Positions 46,198-58,438 of a stretch of DNA of 64,000 bases are shown in pieces. Origin of the DNA: Ipomoea triloba (lineage: Eukaryota; Streptophyta; Magnoliopsida; Solanales; Convolvulaceae); NCBI RefSeq assembly GCF_003576645.1, contig NC_044930.1, positions 14,549,383 through 14,613,382 of the forward strand, given 5' to 3'. Positions within the stretch are counted from its first letter, which is position 1. Each line of letters begins with the position of its first letter. The notes under the pieces were generated by a model. That model saw nothing but the letters and a program-made list of their open reading frames with translations. It searched no databases and was not told the origin of the DNA. A program made the position numbers and the translations under genes.

Positions 46198-46994
46198 TGT
46201 AAGTATACAAATGATACACGGTCCATTATTATTGGCTTAATTATTTGTCAAAATACACTTTGGATTATATAGGGTTATTTTAATTTTTAGGTTCTAGACC
46301 TTCAATCAGAATATATAGCTTTGCTGAAGGATGGACTATTTCAGCGGAATCTGTCTCAGACAAGATGCAGTAAAAAACAGTCAAACAGATTTGGTCTCAC
46401 ATATTTATTTTATGTGGACATCATATTATTTCAGATCTAAATGTTAAGTGGCTCTCATTTAATTGAGGATTTTCAGCTACTACTTTGGTGAAGTTTGTTA
46501 AGGGTTTCTATGCTATATAAAGGTTAGAAGTGAAGCTCATTAATTCGAACACTCCCGGATTCTAAAGCAGAGCTTCTCACGTAAACACTAAGAGTATTAT
46601 GTTGATGAATTAATGTCACTTTGATGGTGTCTTTGATGTTGAGTAGTGATTGAAGATTATTGAAGAATTCCCGGCTTGCAGCTAACCAATTCAAGTGTAG
46701 ATGATGAAGGTTGTGTTGGTTTAGGACCATTGTATGTTTGGCATATATTCCAACTGTTGTAACCTTGGTGATCATCTAGTGGATTAGGCAAACGCTGAGT
46801 AGCCCCACAGATGTAGGAGTTTTAGCTCTGAACTACGTAATCATTTCTTGTGTCTGGGTTCCTTTCTTTTGTTATGTTTTTGTTTTTATTTGTTATTCAA
46901 AATAATCAAATCTAGACTAATAACTATAAGAATATTAATTAATGTTTAATTGGAACCTTTAAGTTTTGCATTCAAGATCCACGATACTTTTTCA
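46198..46994 (+). repeat. Element D 5' LTR
   Basis: 797 bp, TG...CA ends; contains a GCTATATAAAGG TATA box at about 46511-46522. Confidence 0.92.
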
Positions 46995-46996
46995 AT

Positions 46997-47008
46997 TGGT
47001 ATCAGAGC
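46997..47008 (+). promoter_or_regulatory. Primer-binding site, tRNA-iMet type
   Basis: TGGTATCAGAGC, complementary to the initiator methionine tRNA 3' end, two bases after the LTR. Confidence 0.95.
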
Positions 47009-47140
47009 CCGAAGACTTAATTTATTAGTCTAATCGATTTGGCTATATCGTGTTTCTTAAACACAAGACTTAGGCGCATTTTCCTTTTGTTACTATTTTG
47101 GTTGCTTTGTTCTGTCTTATCGTTTGTTAAGTATTTTAGA

Positions 47141-48935
47141 ATGAATAAACAGCCACAACTATGCTTACTGGAAAGCCCGTAGAAGGAGTATCTCAAAGCA
47201 CAGGGCGAACTGATCTGGAGAGCCATCCTAACTGGTTGGGAACATCCCACTAAAGCAGGTGAAACAGAAAATGATCCTAAAGTTCTCAAACCTGAAGTTG
47301 AATGGGATGTAGCTGAAAGGACCCTCACCGGATTTAACAATAAAGCTCTAGATATAATTTATTCACTAATGCATGAAAGTCAATTCACTTTGGTGACAGG
47401 TTGTGACTCTGCAAAAGCTGCGTGGGAAATATTGGAAACTACCTATGAAGGCACTGACTCGGTAAGACAATCAAAGTTACAACTGGTTCACTCGGATTTT
47501 GAAGATCTAAGGATGAACGATGACGAAAATATTGTAAGTTTCAATTAACATGTTCAAGAACTTGCAAATCGAGTTGCTGTGCTAGGCGAGCCATTTTCCC
47601 AACAAAAGCTGGTTAAGAAAATCTTGCGTTCTCTACCACCTCGCTTTCGAATGAAGGTGACTGCTATCGAAGAAAACACAGGTTGGGAAAATAAAACTAT
47701 TGCGTTGATGGGAAGTCTCAAGACTTATGAAATGGAGATCCTGACTAATCATACAAAGAAACAAAAGTCTGTTGCATTCAACGCTGAAGGACAAGATTTT
47801 GAATTACCTGATACAGATGAGTTGTCTGATGATCCTGTTGTTTTATTATCTAAACATTTTTCTAAGATTTTGAAACAAGTTAAGAAAAAAAATTACACTC
47901 AAAATGGTAAGGCACAAAATCTGAAAGGGATCAACTCGAGTGCTTCAAAAGGTGTGGCAAAGCCTGGAGCATCAAATTCAAAACCATCTGGCTCACGCAT
48001 TGCTAAACCAAAAGACAAAGCAAACAATGGCATCCGATGTTATGAATGCGAAGGATTTGGACATGTTCAGGCTGAATGTGCTACACACTTACGAAGAAAG
48101 AAGTCCATGTCAGCCCTAACCAGGAGCGACGATGAACCTGAATCAGAAGCGGCTGGGTCAAACTCTGAAGAAATATCTGGAAATTTCGTGGCTTTCACTG
48201 CTATATCTAACAGTGACCTTGATGTAGAAGAACATGCTGATTCAGACAACGTAGAATATAATTCAGCCGAAGATCGCGAGTTACCTCCTGTGTCTTATGA
48301 ATTAGAATACAAAAAATTGTACTCCAAATGGGAAGTTTTACTTAAAGTTCATCGTTCTTTGTCTAGTCAGATTGGAATATTAGAAAATGCCAGAAAAGTG
48401 TACAAAAGTCAAGTTGCTGATAAAGAAACCCTCCTGAAAGCCAGTCTTGATCGTGAGGAAAAGCTAAAACAGGAGCTGGACACTCTCAAAAGGCGTATTA
48501 AGATGATGGACACCACGTCTACCCTTGATGAAATTCTTGATTCAGGAAGACAAACCACTACAAATTTTAGGCTTGGATTCACAAGTGGAAAAAACAAAGA
48601 TATTGTCTTTGTTAAAGAATATGGACCAATTCATGACATTCCCGAATCCAGTTCAACTCAACAACGTTATGTTAAAGAATCTGGACCAGATCATGATATT
48701 CCCGAATCTAGCACGGCTCGGAAAAGTTATGGTAAAGTATGGCAAACTAAAATCAATTATAAACACTATAACCCTATCTGTTACTATTGCAGGCTTCGTG
48801 GCCATACCGGACTAAAATGACTTTATTTCTATAAAGATCAAAGGGTTGAGAAATACACTCACAAGCGCATTGCACCATTTATAAAACAAGTTTGGGTCAG
48901 GAAAGCCAATTTTATAACCCAGAAAATACCAAACG
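47141..48935 (+). pseudogene. Element D gag (UBN2/CCHC) with stops
   Basis: One frame from ATG at 47141: a Copia-type gag domain (YLKAQGELIWRAILTGWEHP, WDVAERTLTGFNNKALDIIY, KAAWEILETTYEGTDSVRQS, LVKKILRSLPPRFRMKVTAI, KTYEMEILTNH), then a zinc knuckle CYECEGFGHVQAEC (about 48040), an acidic Ser/Glu linker, a coiled coil (EEKLKQELDTLKRRI) and a second knuckle CYYCRLRGHTGLK followed by a stop at 48818. Stops at 47180 and 47546 also interrupt it. After 48820 the frame still shows gag/PR-linker-like KQVWVRK. Long enough frames remain for a partial Gag product. Confidence 0.88.
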
Positions 48936-49329
48936 CATCGCAAGGGAAAAGTGGTACTCAATAACTAGTGGAAGATGTAGAAAATCTGAAAATTCAAGAT
49001 TGAATGGTCGTAATTGAAATAAATCAGGTATTTTATAATTCAATAAGTTATTTTTTTCTTAATAAATTGTTGTGCTTTGGTACAGATCCAGAACTTTGTT
49101 TAGAGGTGGAATCTCAAACCCTAAATTTTTTTCGAAATCCTTGCGTCATTAGAAGCTCCGGAAAAACCTTCTTTGAGAGTATTGGTACATTCTAATTCTT
49201 ATTCTTTAGTTGATATTTTCTCAATACCTGAATTTTGGATTTTTTCTATTAATTTACCTGTTATTTATGCTTTCATTATCGGCTCCTAAATCTGTCTTTT
49301 AATTATGCCTTCTACTGATTATTAGTATA

Positions 49330-50330
49330 TCTACTGCATTACATGCTCCATCTTTATCAGTTTCTGATTCAGTAGTGCATGGCACTATTTCTATTCCTAT
49401 ATCTGCTCCTGATATTTCACACTCTATTTCTGTTTCTAGATTAACTAGTTATGTCTCATTGTCTATTCCAGTAGTCTCCAGCTCTATTGCTGTCTCTACT
49501 CTAGTGTGCCCTGTTTCGATCTCTGTTTCTACATGCTCTATGCATGTCTTTGGGTATGTCACTGTTCCAAGTTCCACTGGTTCAGTATCTTTGTCCGCCA
49601 GTTCTACTGAATTGCTATCTGAATTAATCTCAAAATTACATGTTCCTTGCTCTGGTAGGTCTGTGTTTGTGTTTCTTATCCAGGTGCCTATTGAATTACC
49701 TTTTCAAAAGCCCAAAGGCAAAGCACCTAATACTTCTTCAAGAAAAGAGGAAAGGAAAAGAGAGCTATATACTCCAGCACCTCGCATGACTCGATAAAAA
49801 ATGGCTCCCAGTTCTGCTATGTGCCTACCAGCCTTGTTGGTGATTCTGTTACGCCTCCTAAAAGCTCCAAAGTTGAAAAGTTCAAGTCTATATTGCGAGA
49901 TCTGAAGTTGATGAATTTATGGAAAACTCATAGTCAAAGAGAATTTTTGCTTCAGAAGGATTTTGATCTGGATGTCATTATGAAGCATTGCAGTATCATT
50001 CCTCTACTCAAAGACCAGGATCTACTCCAGACTGTTTAAAACATTGGTCTCTATTCAGAATGGTTGATTGTTGAGTTCTACGTAAATTTTTCTCTTGATA
50101 CAATTGCTCAAAGTTCTACTCGATTTCACAAGGTGGTTGTTCATGACCGATGGTATGCATTTAGTCCTAACTCAATCAACCTTGCTGACCTAGAAGAAGA
50201 ACGTGAGTCGAGTCTAGATACTCTTGTTATTGCTTTGTCTCACAATCAGCTCATGGTCTGTCCTAAGGGTGATGTGTCCTCGCAAGTGGTGGCTATTATT
50301 TTTTTTTACCTTCTTTTTGTTTTGCTCTCA
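49330..50330 (+). pseudogene. Element D env-like / plant transposon protein region
   Basis: Three frames: 49375-49797 (Ser/Val/Ile-rich repeats such as SISVSRLTSYVSLSIP, then basic KGKAPNTSSRKEERKREL), 49821-50039 (ILRDLKLMNLWKTHSQREFL, HCSIIPLLKD) and 50064-50330 (IVEFYVNFSLDTIAQ, KVVVHDRWYAFSPNSINLAD). The last part matches the ..EFYANL...VRGKWV.FSP..IN pattern of the putative plant transposon protein domain, as found near the env-like ORF of SIRE-type Copia and in Athila. Function unknown; broken. Confidence 0.55.
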
Positions 50331-51989
50331 TGTGCTATTTATGCCTTCATTATTTGCTCATTTGAATGTGCCTAAGATGATCTTTTTGTTAATGTGCGTA
50401 TCTACATTAGTTACTGTTTTATAATCTGCTCTTGTGCCTAATTTATCTGTCTTTGAACCTGTTTTGTCTAATTCTGTGGTTTCCTCTAAAATTATATCCG
50501 GTTCAATGTTAACCTTTCATGTTGCTATTTCTTTTTGTCAATCTGAATTTGAAATTGCTTGGCTTCTATATTTGTTGGTCTGATCATGACCGTATTTGAT
50601 ATTCTTTGTGTTTTGTGCTAAATGTTATGAAAATGTGCTATGCAAATGTGCTTTCAATCTACTTTACATGAATGTATCTACTTTTTTTTTTGCTTTGTTT
50701 GTTCCAACTTGAGAATTTCTGAATTTCGTGTCTGCTTATGGGCTCTCTATGTTATATGTGATGAACTTGTGCCTGAAGCTACTTTAAATGGATGTGCTTA
50801 CTGTTTTATGTGTTTATCTTCCTACTTCATTTGACCCAAATTGACAATTCCTGAATTTGTGCCTATAAGTGCGTCTGTCTTATTTGCTGAGTGGTTTTTA
50901 AGTTGCGTGTGCCTAGTTCTGGGTTTCTCATTTCTTTTCTACTTGTGTAGGTGCTTGTTACAGCTTCGAAGAAATGTATTCCAAGAGCTGTCTTAGTATG
51001 ATGATATTGTGATAAAATAGTCACAATTGAGGGAGAGCATAGTTATCTGGATTATCATACTGTTCGGACTATCATTTGGATCATCATATTTTTTTAGATT
51101 ATCAATATTTAGATTATCATATTATTCGGAGTCCCATTATTCAGATTATCAGATTATTTGGATTATCTTGTTGATGGATTGAACTACTTATTGTATGAGA
51201 ATATCTAAGGGGTGAACATTACTATGAACGTGGGTTGCATATGAAGAGTATGATGATTCGTATAGATTTCAGTTGTGAGTTGGTATGAATTGGTGGTTAT
51301 TCTATTGGTGGTTGACAATATGGATTATCACAATTTTCAATGGTTAGTGATAAGGATGATGAATGCATGCTGGAGATAGACATGAGTGAATTATGGTTTG
51401 ATTGGAAGAATTCTTAAAGCTATTATTGATCTCTAAGCTATTTTCCCTTACATTGAAGAGCCTACAGTTGTTATAGATGACTCTGCTTCTCTTCCAAACC
51501 ACTAGATGATCACATTTGCCAATTTTTTTACAAAAAGGGGGGAGTTAAGGTATGTTTAATAACTAAGGAGGATTTGAGGTTGTTTTGATGTGGAAAATCT
51601 TTTGATGAACGCTTGGATTTATTGTACTAAGGGGGAGTAATAGTTCAGGGGGAGTTTTGGCATTTGGTTGGAGACATTTGGAGTTTGACATGCTTGATAA
51701 AATCTTTCGGTGATGTTTATGGATGTTTTTATTGATGTCTTATTGATATTATCTCTCAAATATTGAGGGGGAGTGTTCTATTGCAATTTTGCTAGTTTTG
51801 AAGCTGTTGTTTTGGTGGTCTGTTGTAGTGGGTTACGCATGGCTTTTAAAACAATATATGTTTGGTCTTTATTTTGTATTAAGTGTCTTATCCTTGTTAC
51901 CAAACTAACTTATGGCATGTTTTAATAAAATGGTTAAAATTTGGTTTATAAATGCCTATATTTGAAGGTGTTTTTGTCAAATAATTGCC
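50331..51989. other. Element D 3' non-coding region
   Basis: T-rich, with several purine tracts (AAAAAGGGGGGAG near 51535, TAAGGGGGAG near 51630, CAGGGGGAG near 51648, GAGGGGGAG near 51765). No pol homology. Confidence 0.6.
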
Positions 51990-52001
51990 AAAGAGGGAGA
52001 T

Positions 52002-52802
52002 TGTAAGTGTACAAATGATACACGGTCCATTATTATTGGCTTAATTATTTGTCAAAATACACTTTGGATTATATAGGGTTATATTATATTTTTTGGTTAT
52101 AGACCGTCAATCAGAATATATAGCTTTGCTGAAGGATGGACTGTTTCATCAGAATTTGTCTCAAATAGGATGCAGTCAAAAACAGTCAAACAGATTTGGT
52201 CTCACATATTTATTTTATGTGGACATCATATTATTTCAGATTTAAATGTTAAGTGCCTCGCATTTAATTGAGGATTTTCAGTTGCTACTTTGGTGAAGTT
52301 TATTAAGGATTTCTATGCTATATAAAGGTTGGAAGTGAAGCTCATTAATTCGAACACTCCCAGATTCTAAAGCAGAGCTTCTCACGTAAACACTAAGAGT
52401 ATTATGTTGATGAATTAATGTCATTTTGGTGGTGTCTTTGATGATGAGTCGTGATTGAAGATTATTGAAGAATTCTCGGCTTGCAGCTAACCAATTCAAG
52501 TGTAGATGATGAAGGCTGTGTTGGTTTAGGACCATTGTATGTTTGGGCATATATTCCACAACTGTTGTAACCTTGGTGATCATCTAGTGGATTGGGCAAA
52601 CGCTGAGTAGCCCCGCAGACGTAGGAGTTTTAGCTCCGAACTGCGTAATCATTTCTTGTGTCCAGGTTCCATTCTTTTCTTATGTTTTTGTTTTTATTTG
52701 TTATTCAGAATAATCAAATCTAGACTAATAACTATAAGAATATTAATTAATGTTTAATTGGAACCTTTAAGTTTTGCATTCAAGATCCACGATACTTTTT
52801 CA
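52002..52802 (+). repeat. Element D 3' LTR
   Basis: 801 bp; ends ACTTTTTCA and is followed by the GTTAC duplication, after which the Helitron Rep frame resumes. Confidence 0.92.
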
Positions 52803-53360
52803 GTTACATTTGCAGATGATGATGTAGTTGATAATATCGCCAATAGACCAACAATAGCACAAAACATGTTTTTGGAATGGTTCGAAGCAAATAAGAACTT
52901 CCCAGAAGCAAGGAATCTGACTTACACTGAGATGCCAACAAAGTTTGTGTGAAAGAAAGACGTTAGAAAATGGCATCCAGGGCAAAGAAGTTTTGCAATA
53001 GGACATGTTTTCTATGTCCCGCCTAGTACAGGTGAAATATTCTATTTGAGATGTTTGTTAAATAAAGTTCGTGGCCCGAGAAGTTATTCAAATATAAGAA
53101 CAGTAGATGATTTAGAGTATGATTCTTTTAGAGATGTGTGTTATGCCAGAGGTTTGGTTGATGATGACAAAGAATATGTTGATGCAATTGAAGAAGCAAG
53201 CGAATGGGCTTCAACATGTAATTTGAGGAGATTGTTTGTAACATTGTTAATGTCAAACTCAATAGGAAAACCAGAGGTTGTTTGGGATGTAGTTTGGCAC
53301 CATTTATCTGAAGATGCATAGTTTAAACTTCGACAACATTTGCGAAATCAAGGTATAAAC
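52803..53360 (+). pseudogene. Helitron Rep C-terminal / helicase linker region
   Basis: Resumes as VTFADDDVVDNIANRPT, MFLEWFEANKNFPEARNLTY, REWHP-like RKWHPGQRSF.IGHVFYVP, EIFYLRCLLNKVRGPRSY, FRDVCYARGLVDDDKEYVDA and LRRLFVTLLMSNSIGKPEVV, the conserved linker between Rep and helicase of plant Helitrons. Stops at about 52950 and 53319. Confidence 0.9.
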
Positions 53361-53429
53361 TTACTAATGTTTTTTTAATATGTTTTAGAAGTTAAGATAA
53401 TTACAACAAACATTAAGAATTTTTGTTAT

Positions 53430-55110
53430 GTGCTATCATTTTCGCAGAATTGGTTCTAAAGGATTCTAAAAAAAATGAACTTTGTCTTAATGGAAATCGA
53501 GAAGATGTTATCAACACTGGTAAGAGTTTGAGAGATTTTCCACCAATGCCGGTTCCTGATTCTAATATGTACAATCTAACAACAAATAGGTTGATACAAG
53601 AGGAATTATCATATGACTGTGATGCTCTAAAGTTAGAGAACGAGATTTTGGTTAGGCAACTAACAGATGAGCAAAGGGTGATATATGATGAGGTGATTGC
53701 AGACAATAAGAACAACGTTGGAGGTCTATTCTTTGTTTTTGGATGTGGTGGAACTGGTAAGACTTTCTTGTGGAGAGCCATTTCTTCTGCTTTAAGGTGT
53801 AAGGGTGAGATTGTTCTAAATGTTGCGTCTAGCAGCATAGCTTCTCTTTTATTACTAGGTGGTAGGACTGCGCATTATAGGTTTGCAATACCTATTTCTA
53901 TTAATGAAGATTCAACTTGCAACATAAGTTAAGGTAGTCCTTTAGTAGAGCTCCATCTTCAAAGTAAATTGATAATATGGGATGAAGCTCCATTGATGCA
54001 CAAATTTTGCTTTGAAGCTTTAGATAGGACTATGAGAGATTTGTTAAGGTCAACAAATCCAAATAGTTATGATATGACTTTTGGTGGAAAATCGTAGTTT
54101 TTTGTGGAGATTTCAGAAAAATTTTACCAGTAATTCCAAAGGGCACAAGGCAGGATATTGTGGGTGCAAGTATAAATAAATTCTTCCTATCTCTGGAGAT
54201 CATGTAAAGTCTTTAGGCTTACTTAGAATCTGTGTCTAAGAGGGATACAATCACAGCGTGAAGTTGAAGAGGTTGAAGAGTTCGCAAAATGGATAGCTAA
54301 TATTGGTGATGGAGTTCTTGGTAATTCAAGTGACGCTGAAGCAGAGATCACAATTCCAGATAAGTTATTACTTCAAAATAATGGTGATCCTATTGCTACA
54401 ATTGTTGATAGTACTTTCCCTATGTTTCGGAGTGGTAACAATCATATTAGTGATCTTCAACATAGTGCTATTTTGGCTACTCTAGATTTGGTTTATAGCA
54501 TCAATCAATATATGAATGATCAAAATCATGCTGAAGGTAAGACATATTTGAGTTGTGATTCAGTGTGTAAGTCCAATTCAAATGGAGATATGTTATTGGA
54601 TTTGCATACACCAAAGTTTTGCAATTCAGGAATACCAAATCATTCTCTAACTTTAAAAGTGGGATTACGGGTTATGCTGTTGAGAATATTGATCACACTT
54701 TAAGGTTGTATAATGATACGAGACTAATTGTTATAAGGTTGGTTGATCATGTTTTGGAAGCCCAAATCATATGTGAAACCAATGCAGGAACAAAGGTCTT
54801 AATTCCCAAGGTGTCATTAGCACCTTCTAATCCAAGATTGTCTTTCAAATTTCAAAGAAAGCAATTTCCTTTGATACTATCTTATGCCATGACAATAAAT
54901 AAAAGTCAAAGGGCAAACACTCTCAAACGTCAGTTTGTTTTTAAAGAAATATGTTTTCAACCATGGTCAGATTTACGTAGCAATCTCAAGAGTTAGTAAT
55001 CCTAGGGAATTAAAAATTTTTTATTTGTGGTGAAAATGTACTGTAGCAGTCTCAAGAGTTAGTAATCCTAGGGAATTAAAAAATTTTGATTTGTGGTGAA
55101 AATGTACTAT
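53430..55110 (+). pseudogene. Helitron PIF1-type helicase
   Basis: SF1B helicase blocks in order: LTDEQRVIYDEVI, Walker A GCGGTGKTFLWRAI (about 53750), VASSSIASLLLLGGRTAHYR, Walker B KLIIWDEAPL (about 53970), then EFAKWIANIGDGVL, KTYLSCDSVC, LTLKVGLRVMLLRI, GTKVLIPKVSLAP, YAMTINKSQ (54885) and YVAISRVSNPRELK (55000). It would unwind DNA during rolling-circle transposition. Stops at 53931, 54097 and others, plus frameshifts near 54225 and 54700, inactivate it. The end is duplicated (54980-55105). Confidence 0.9.
54979..55105 (+). repeat. 63-bp tandem duplication at helicase end
   Basis: CTCAAGAGTTAGTAATCCTA and ATTTGTGGTGAAAATGTACT occur twice in a row, duplicating the SRVSNPRELK motif coding segment. 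Confidence 0.9.
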
Positions 55111-55215
55111 TTCTAAGTACAACTACAAATATTGTGTACAAAGAAGTTTTCAATAATTGTAATACAATTATAACATTTATCCTTTCAAATTGTTTTGCTT
55201 TTCATGTATTCTATT

Positions 55216-55439
55216 GAGTTAATACTCATTTTGGTCCCTCGACTATAGCGTAATACTTGATTTTGTCCTATAGAATTAAAAGTACCCAATTTAGTCCTCT
55301 AACTTGTAAAATTATGCTCAATTTGGTCCTCCGTTACAATTTCCATCCACCAGCAATTATATAGAGGGGCAATATCGTCATTTTTAATAGTCGAGGGACC
55401 AAAATGGGTACTTAATAGTCGAGGGACCAAAATGGGTAC

Positions 55440-55508
<69 letters not shown>

Positions 55509-56785
55509 TTAATAATTGGACAATATCTCTTAGTTTAGTTTTGTCTATCAACATTAGGGGTGTGTAATCTATTAATCGAACCATTTTTATCAACATTAGG
55601 GGTGTGTAATCTATTAATCGAACCATTTTAACCGAAGTTTTTAATGTGTAATCTATTAATCGAACCATTTTAACCGAAGTTTTTAAAACTTTAACCGTTA
55701 ATCGAACCATTTTAACCGAAGTTTTTAAAACTTTAACCGTTAATCGAGCCGACTTGAAATTGTTTTCGATTAATCGGTTGGTTAACAGATTAACCGAACT
55801 TTTTAAAGCAACAATTCTAAATCCAAAAAATAATACATATTATAATAAATCTAATTAAAATAATACATATAATAAATCCATAACAAAATATAGAAAAACA
55901 ATATCATAAAAGTTTAGTTAAAAATAGTTAACCGATAAATTCGAACCCAATTAACCGTTAATCGAAATTTTAAAAAATCTTTAACCATTAACCGAACCGA
56001 AAAAGTTTAGTTAAAAATAGTTAACCGACAATTTCGAACCCAATTAACCGTTAATTGAAATTTTAAAAAACCTTTAACCATTAACCAAACCATTGAATCA
56101 AAATTTTAAAAAGTTTAGTTAAAATTTTAAAAAACCTTTAACCATTAACCGAATCGAACGGTTAACCATTGTTTAACTGAACTTTTTCGGTTGGGTTAAT
56201 GGCTAAATGTTTTTTTTTTAAATTTCGGTTAACGGTTAATTGGGTTTGAATTTGGGTTCGGTTAATGGTTCAAGATTTTTTAAAAATTCAATTAATGATT
56301 AATTGGGTTTGAAAGTGTCGGTTAACCGTTTTTAACAGAACTTTTTCAGTTCGGTTAATCGTTAAAGGTTTTTTAAAATTTCGATTAACGGTTAATTGCA
56401 TTCAAAATTGTCGATCAACCGAACGATTAACCGAAATTTTAAACATATATATAACTAAATAAATAAATATATAATCTAATATGTAAAATCTCTATAAATT
56501 TGTAATGTATTTATGATATTATTTTTGTATATTTTCTTATGGATTTATTACTATATGTATTATTTTAATTGAATTTATTATTATAGGTATTATTTTTAGG
56601 ATTTAGAACTTTAGCTTTAAAAAGTTCGGTTAATAGACCAATTAATCCAAAAAAAAATTTTAATTCGGTTCGGTTAACGGTTAAAGTTTTAAAAAACTTT
56701 GGTTAAAACGGTTCGGTTAATAAATTACACACCCCTAGTGTTGATATATAAAACTAAACTAAGAGACATTGTCCCAATATTAAAT

Positions 56786-56816
<31 letters not shown>

Positions 56817-57036
56817 CTCATTTTGGTCCCTCAACTATTAAGTACTCATTTTGGTCCCTAGACTATTGAAAATGACGATTTTGCCCCCGTTTTTAACGGC
56901 TGATGGATGGAAATTGTAACGGATGACCAAATTGAATATATTTCACAAGTTAGAGGACTAAATTGGATACTTTTAATTCTATGGGACAAAATCAAGTATT
57001 ACGCTATAGTCAAGGGACCAAAATGGGTATTAACTC
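55216..57036. mobile_element. Fold-back MULE-type element (1.8 kb)
   Basis: Ends GAGTTAATACTCATTTTGG and CCAAAATGGGTATTAACTC are inverted. The 9-bp duplication TATTCTATT lies at 207-215 of block 55 kb (55207-55215) and at 57037-57045, as for Mutator elements. The whole element is one palindrome: (ATT)n on the left mirrors (AAT)n on the right, and the centre is built from AACCGTTAATCG/CGATTAACGGTT words. No coding region. Confidence 0.88.
55438..55505. repeat. (ATT)n microsatellite
   Basis: About 22 ATT units. Confidence 0.95.
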
Positions 57037-58407
57037 TATTCTATTTGTCTTCTTTCTTTTTTTAACTGTATATTCTATATATTATATATATTATCGCACA
57101 TGCGCAAATACTTAGTTGTAATAACAATAATGATGGGATTTGTTAGTTTTCCCACTCAACTCAAGTATTTTACACTATTTACATTATAGTTGCAAAATAC
57201 CGACAGAATTTTATGACTTAAAAATCATTTGAGACAAGCTTAGCTCATAGTAGAAATAACATGTGTTAGAACAACACCAACAATGATTTTTTGTGAATTT
57301 TTTTGACTTGCATGGNCTATTAATCGAACCATTTTAACCGAAGTTTTTAAAACTTTAACCGTTAATCGAGCCGACTTGAAATTGTTTTCGATTAATCGGT
57401 TGGTTAACAGATTAACCGAACTTTTTAAAGCAACAATTCTAAATCCAAAAAATAATACATATTATAATAAATCTAATTAAAATAATACATATAATAAATC
57501 CATAACAAAATATAGAAAAACAATATCATAAAAGTTTAGTTAAAAATAGTTAACCGATAAATTCGAACCCAATTAACCGTTAATCGAAATTTTAAAAAAT
57601 CTTTAACCATTAACCGAACCGAAAAAGTTTAGTTAAAAATAGTTAACCGACAATTTCGAACCCAATTAACCGTTAATTGAAATTTTAAAAAACCTTTAAC
57701 CATTAACCAAACCATTGAATCAAAATTTTAAAAAGTTTAGTTAAAATTTTAAAAAACCTTTAACCATTAACCGAATCGAACGGTTAACCATTGTTTAACT
57801 GAACTTTTTCGGTTGGGTTAATGGCTAAATGTTTTTTTTTTAAATTTCGGTTAACGGTTAATTGGGTTTGAATTTGGGTTCGGTTAATGGTTCAAGATTT
57901 TTTAAAAATTCAATTAATGATTAATTGGGTTTGAAAGTGTCGGTTAACCGTTTTTAACAGAACTTTTTCAGTTCGGTTAATCGTTAAAGGTTTTTTAAAA
58001 TTTCGATTAACGGTTAATTGCATTCAAAATTGTCGATCAACCGAACGATTAACCGAAATTTTAAACATATATATAACTAAATAAATAAATATATAATCTA
58101 ATATGTAAAATCTCTATAAATTTGTAATGTATTTATGATATTATTTTTGTATATTTTCTTATGGATTTATTACTATATGTATTATTTTAATTGAATTTAT
58201 TATTATAGGTATTATTTTTAGGATTTAGAACTTTAGCTTTAAAAAGTTCGGTTAATAGACCAATTAATCCAAAAAAAAATTTTAATTCGGTTCGGTTAAC
58301 GGTTAAAGTTTTAAAAAACTTTGGTTAAAACGGTTCGGTTAATAAATTACACACCCCTAGTGTTGATATATAAAACTAAACTAAGAGACATTGTCCCAAT
58401 ATTAAAT

Positions 58408-58438
<31 letters not shown>

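Larger units (their letters stand above)
46198..52802 (+). mobile_element. Copia-type element D: gag and env-like region, no pol
   Basis: LTRs at 46198-46994 and 52002-52802 start TGTAAGT and end ACTTTTTCA. The GTTAC duplication is at 46193-46197 and 52803-52807. The primer-binding site TGGTATCAGAGC (initiator tRNA-Met) is at 46997-47008 and a polypurine tract AAAGAGGGAGAT at 51990-52001. gag (47141-48935) is followed directly by non-pol sequence; no integrase, RT or RNase H motif appears in 48950-51990. LTRs differ by a few percent by eye. Confidence 0.93.
42112..55110 (+). mobile_element. Autonomous-type Helitron, broken by two LTR insertions
   Basis: Rep (HUH nuclease) and PIF1-family helicase blocks follow each other on the plus strand in the order of plant Helitrons. 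It is split at 43663 by a Copia solo LTR and at 46198 by element D, each with an exact 5-bp duplication. Many stops show that it was already decaying or decayed later. Termini not determined. Confidence 0.88.

Noticed and set aside
55384..55710. 108-codon ORF with poly-Ile
   Set aside because: Translation of an ATT microsatellite and stuttered repeat.
55555..56742. Separate hAT element with TAGGGGTGTGTAAT ends
   Set aside because: Its flanks are reverse complements of each other, not a direct 8-bp duplication; the palindrome simply continues outward as part of the MULE-type fold-back element.
57090..57113. Helitron 3' terminus (hairpin plus CTTAGT)
   Set aside because: Hairpin is only four base pairs and the CTRR consensus is not met.
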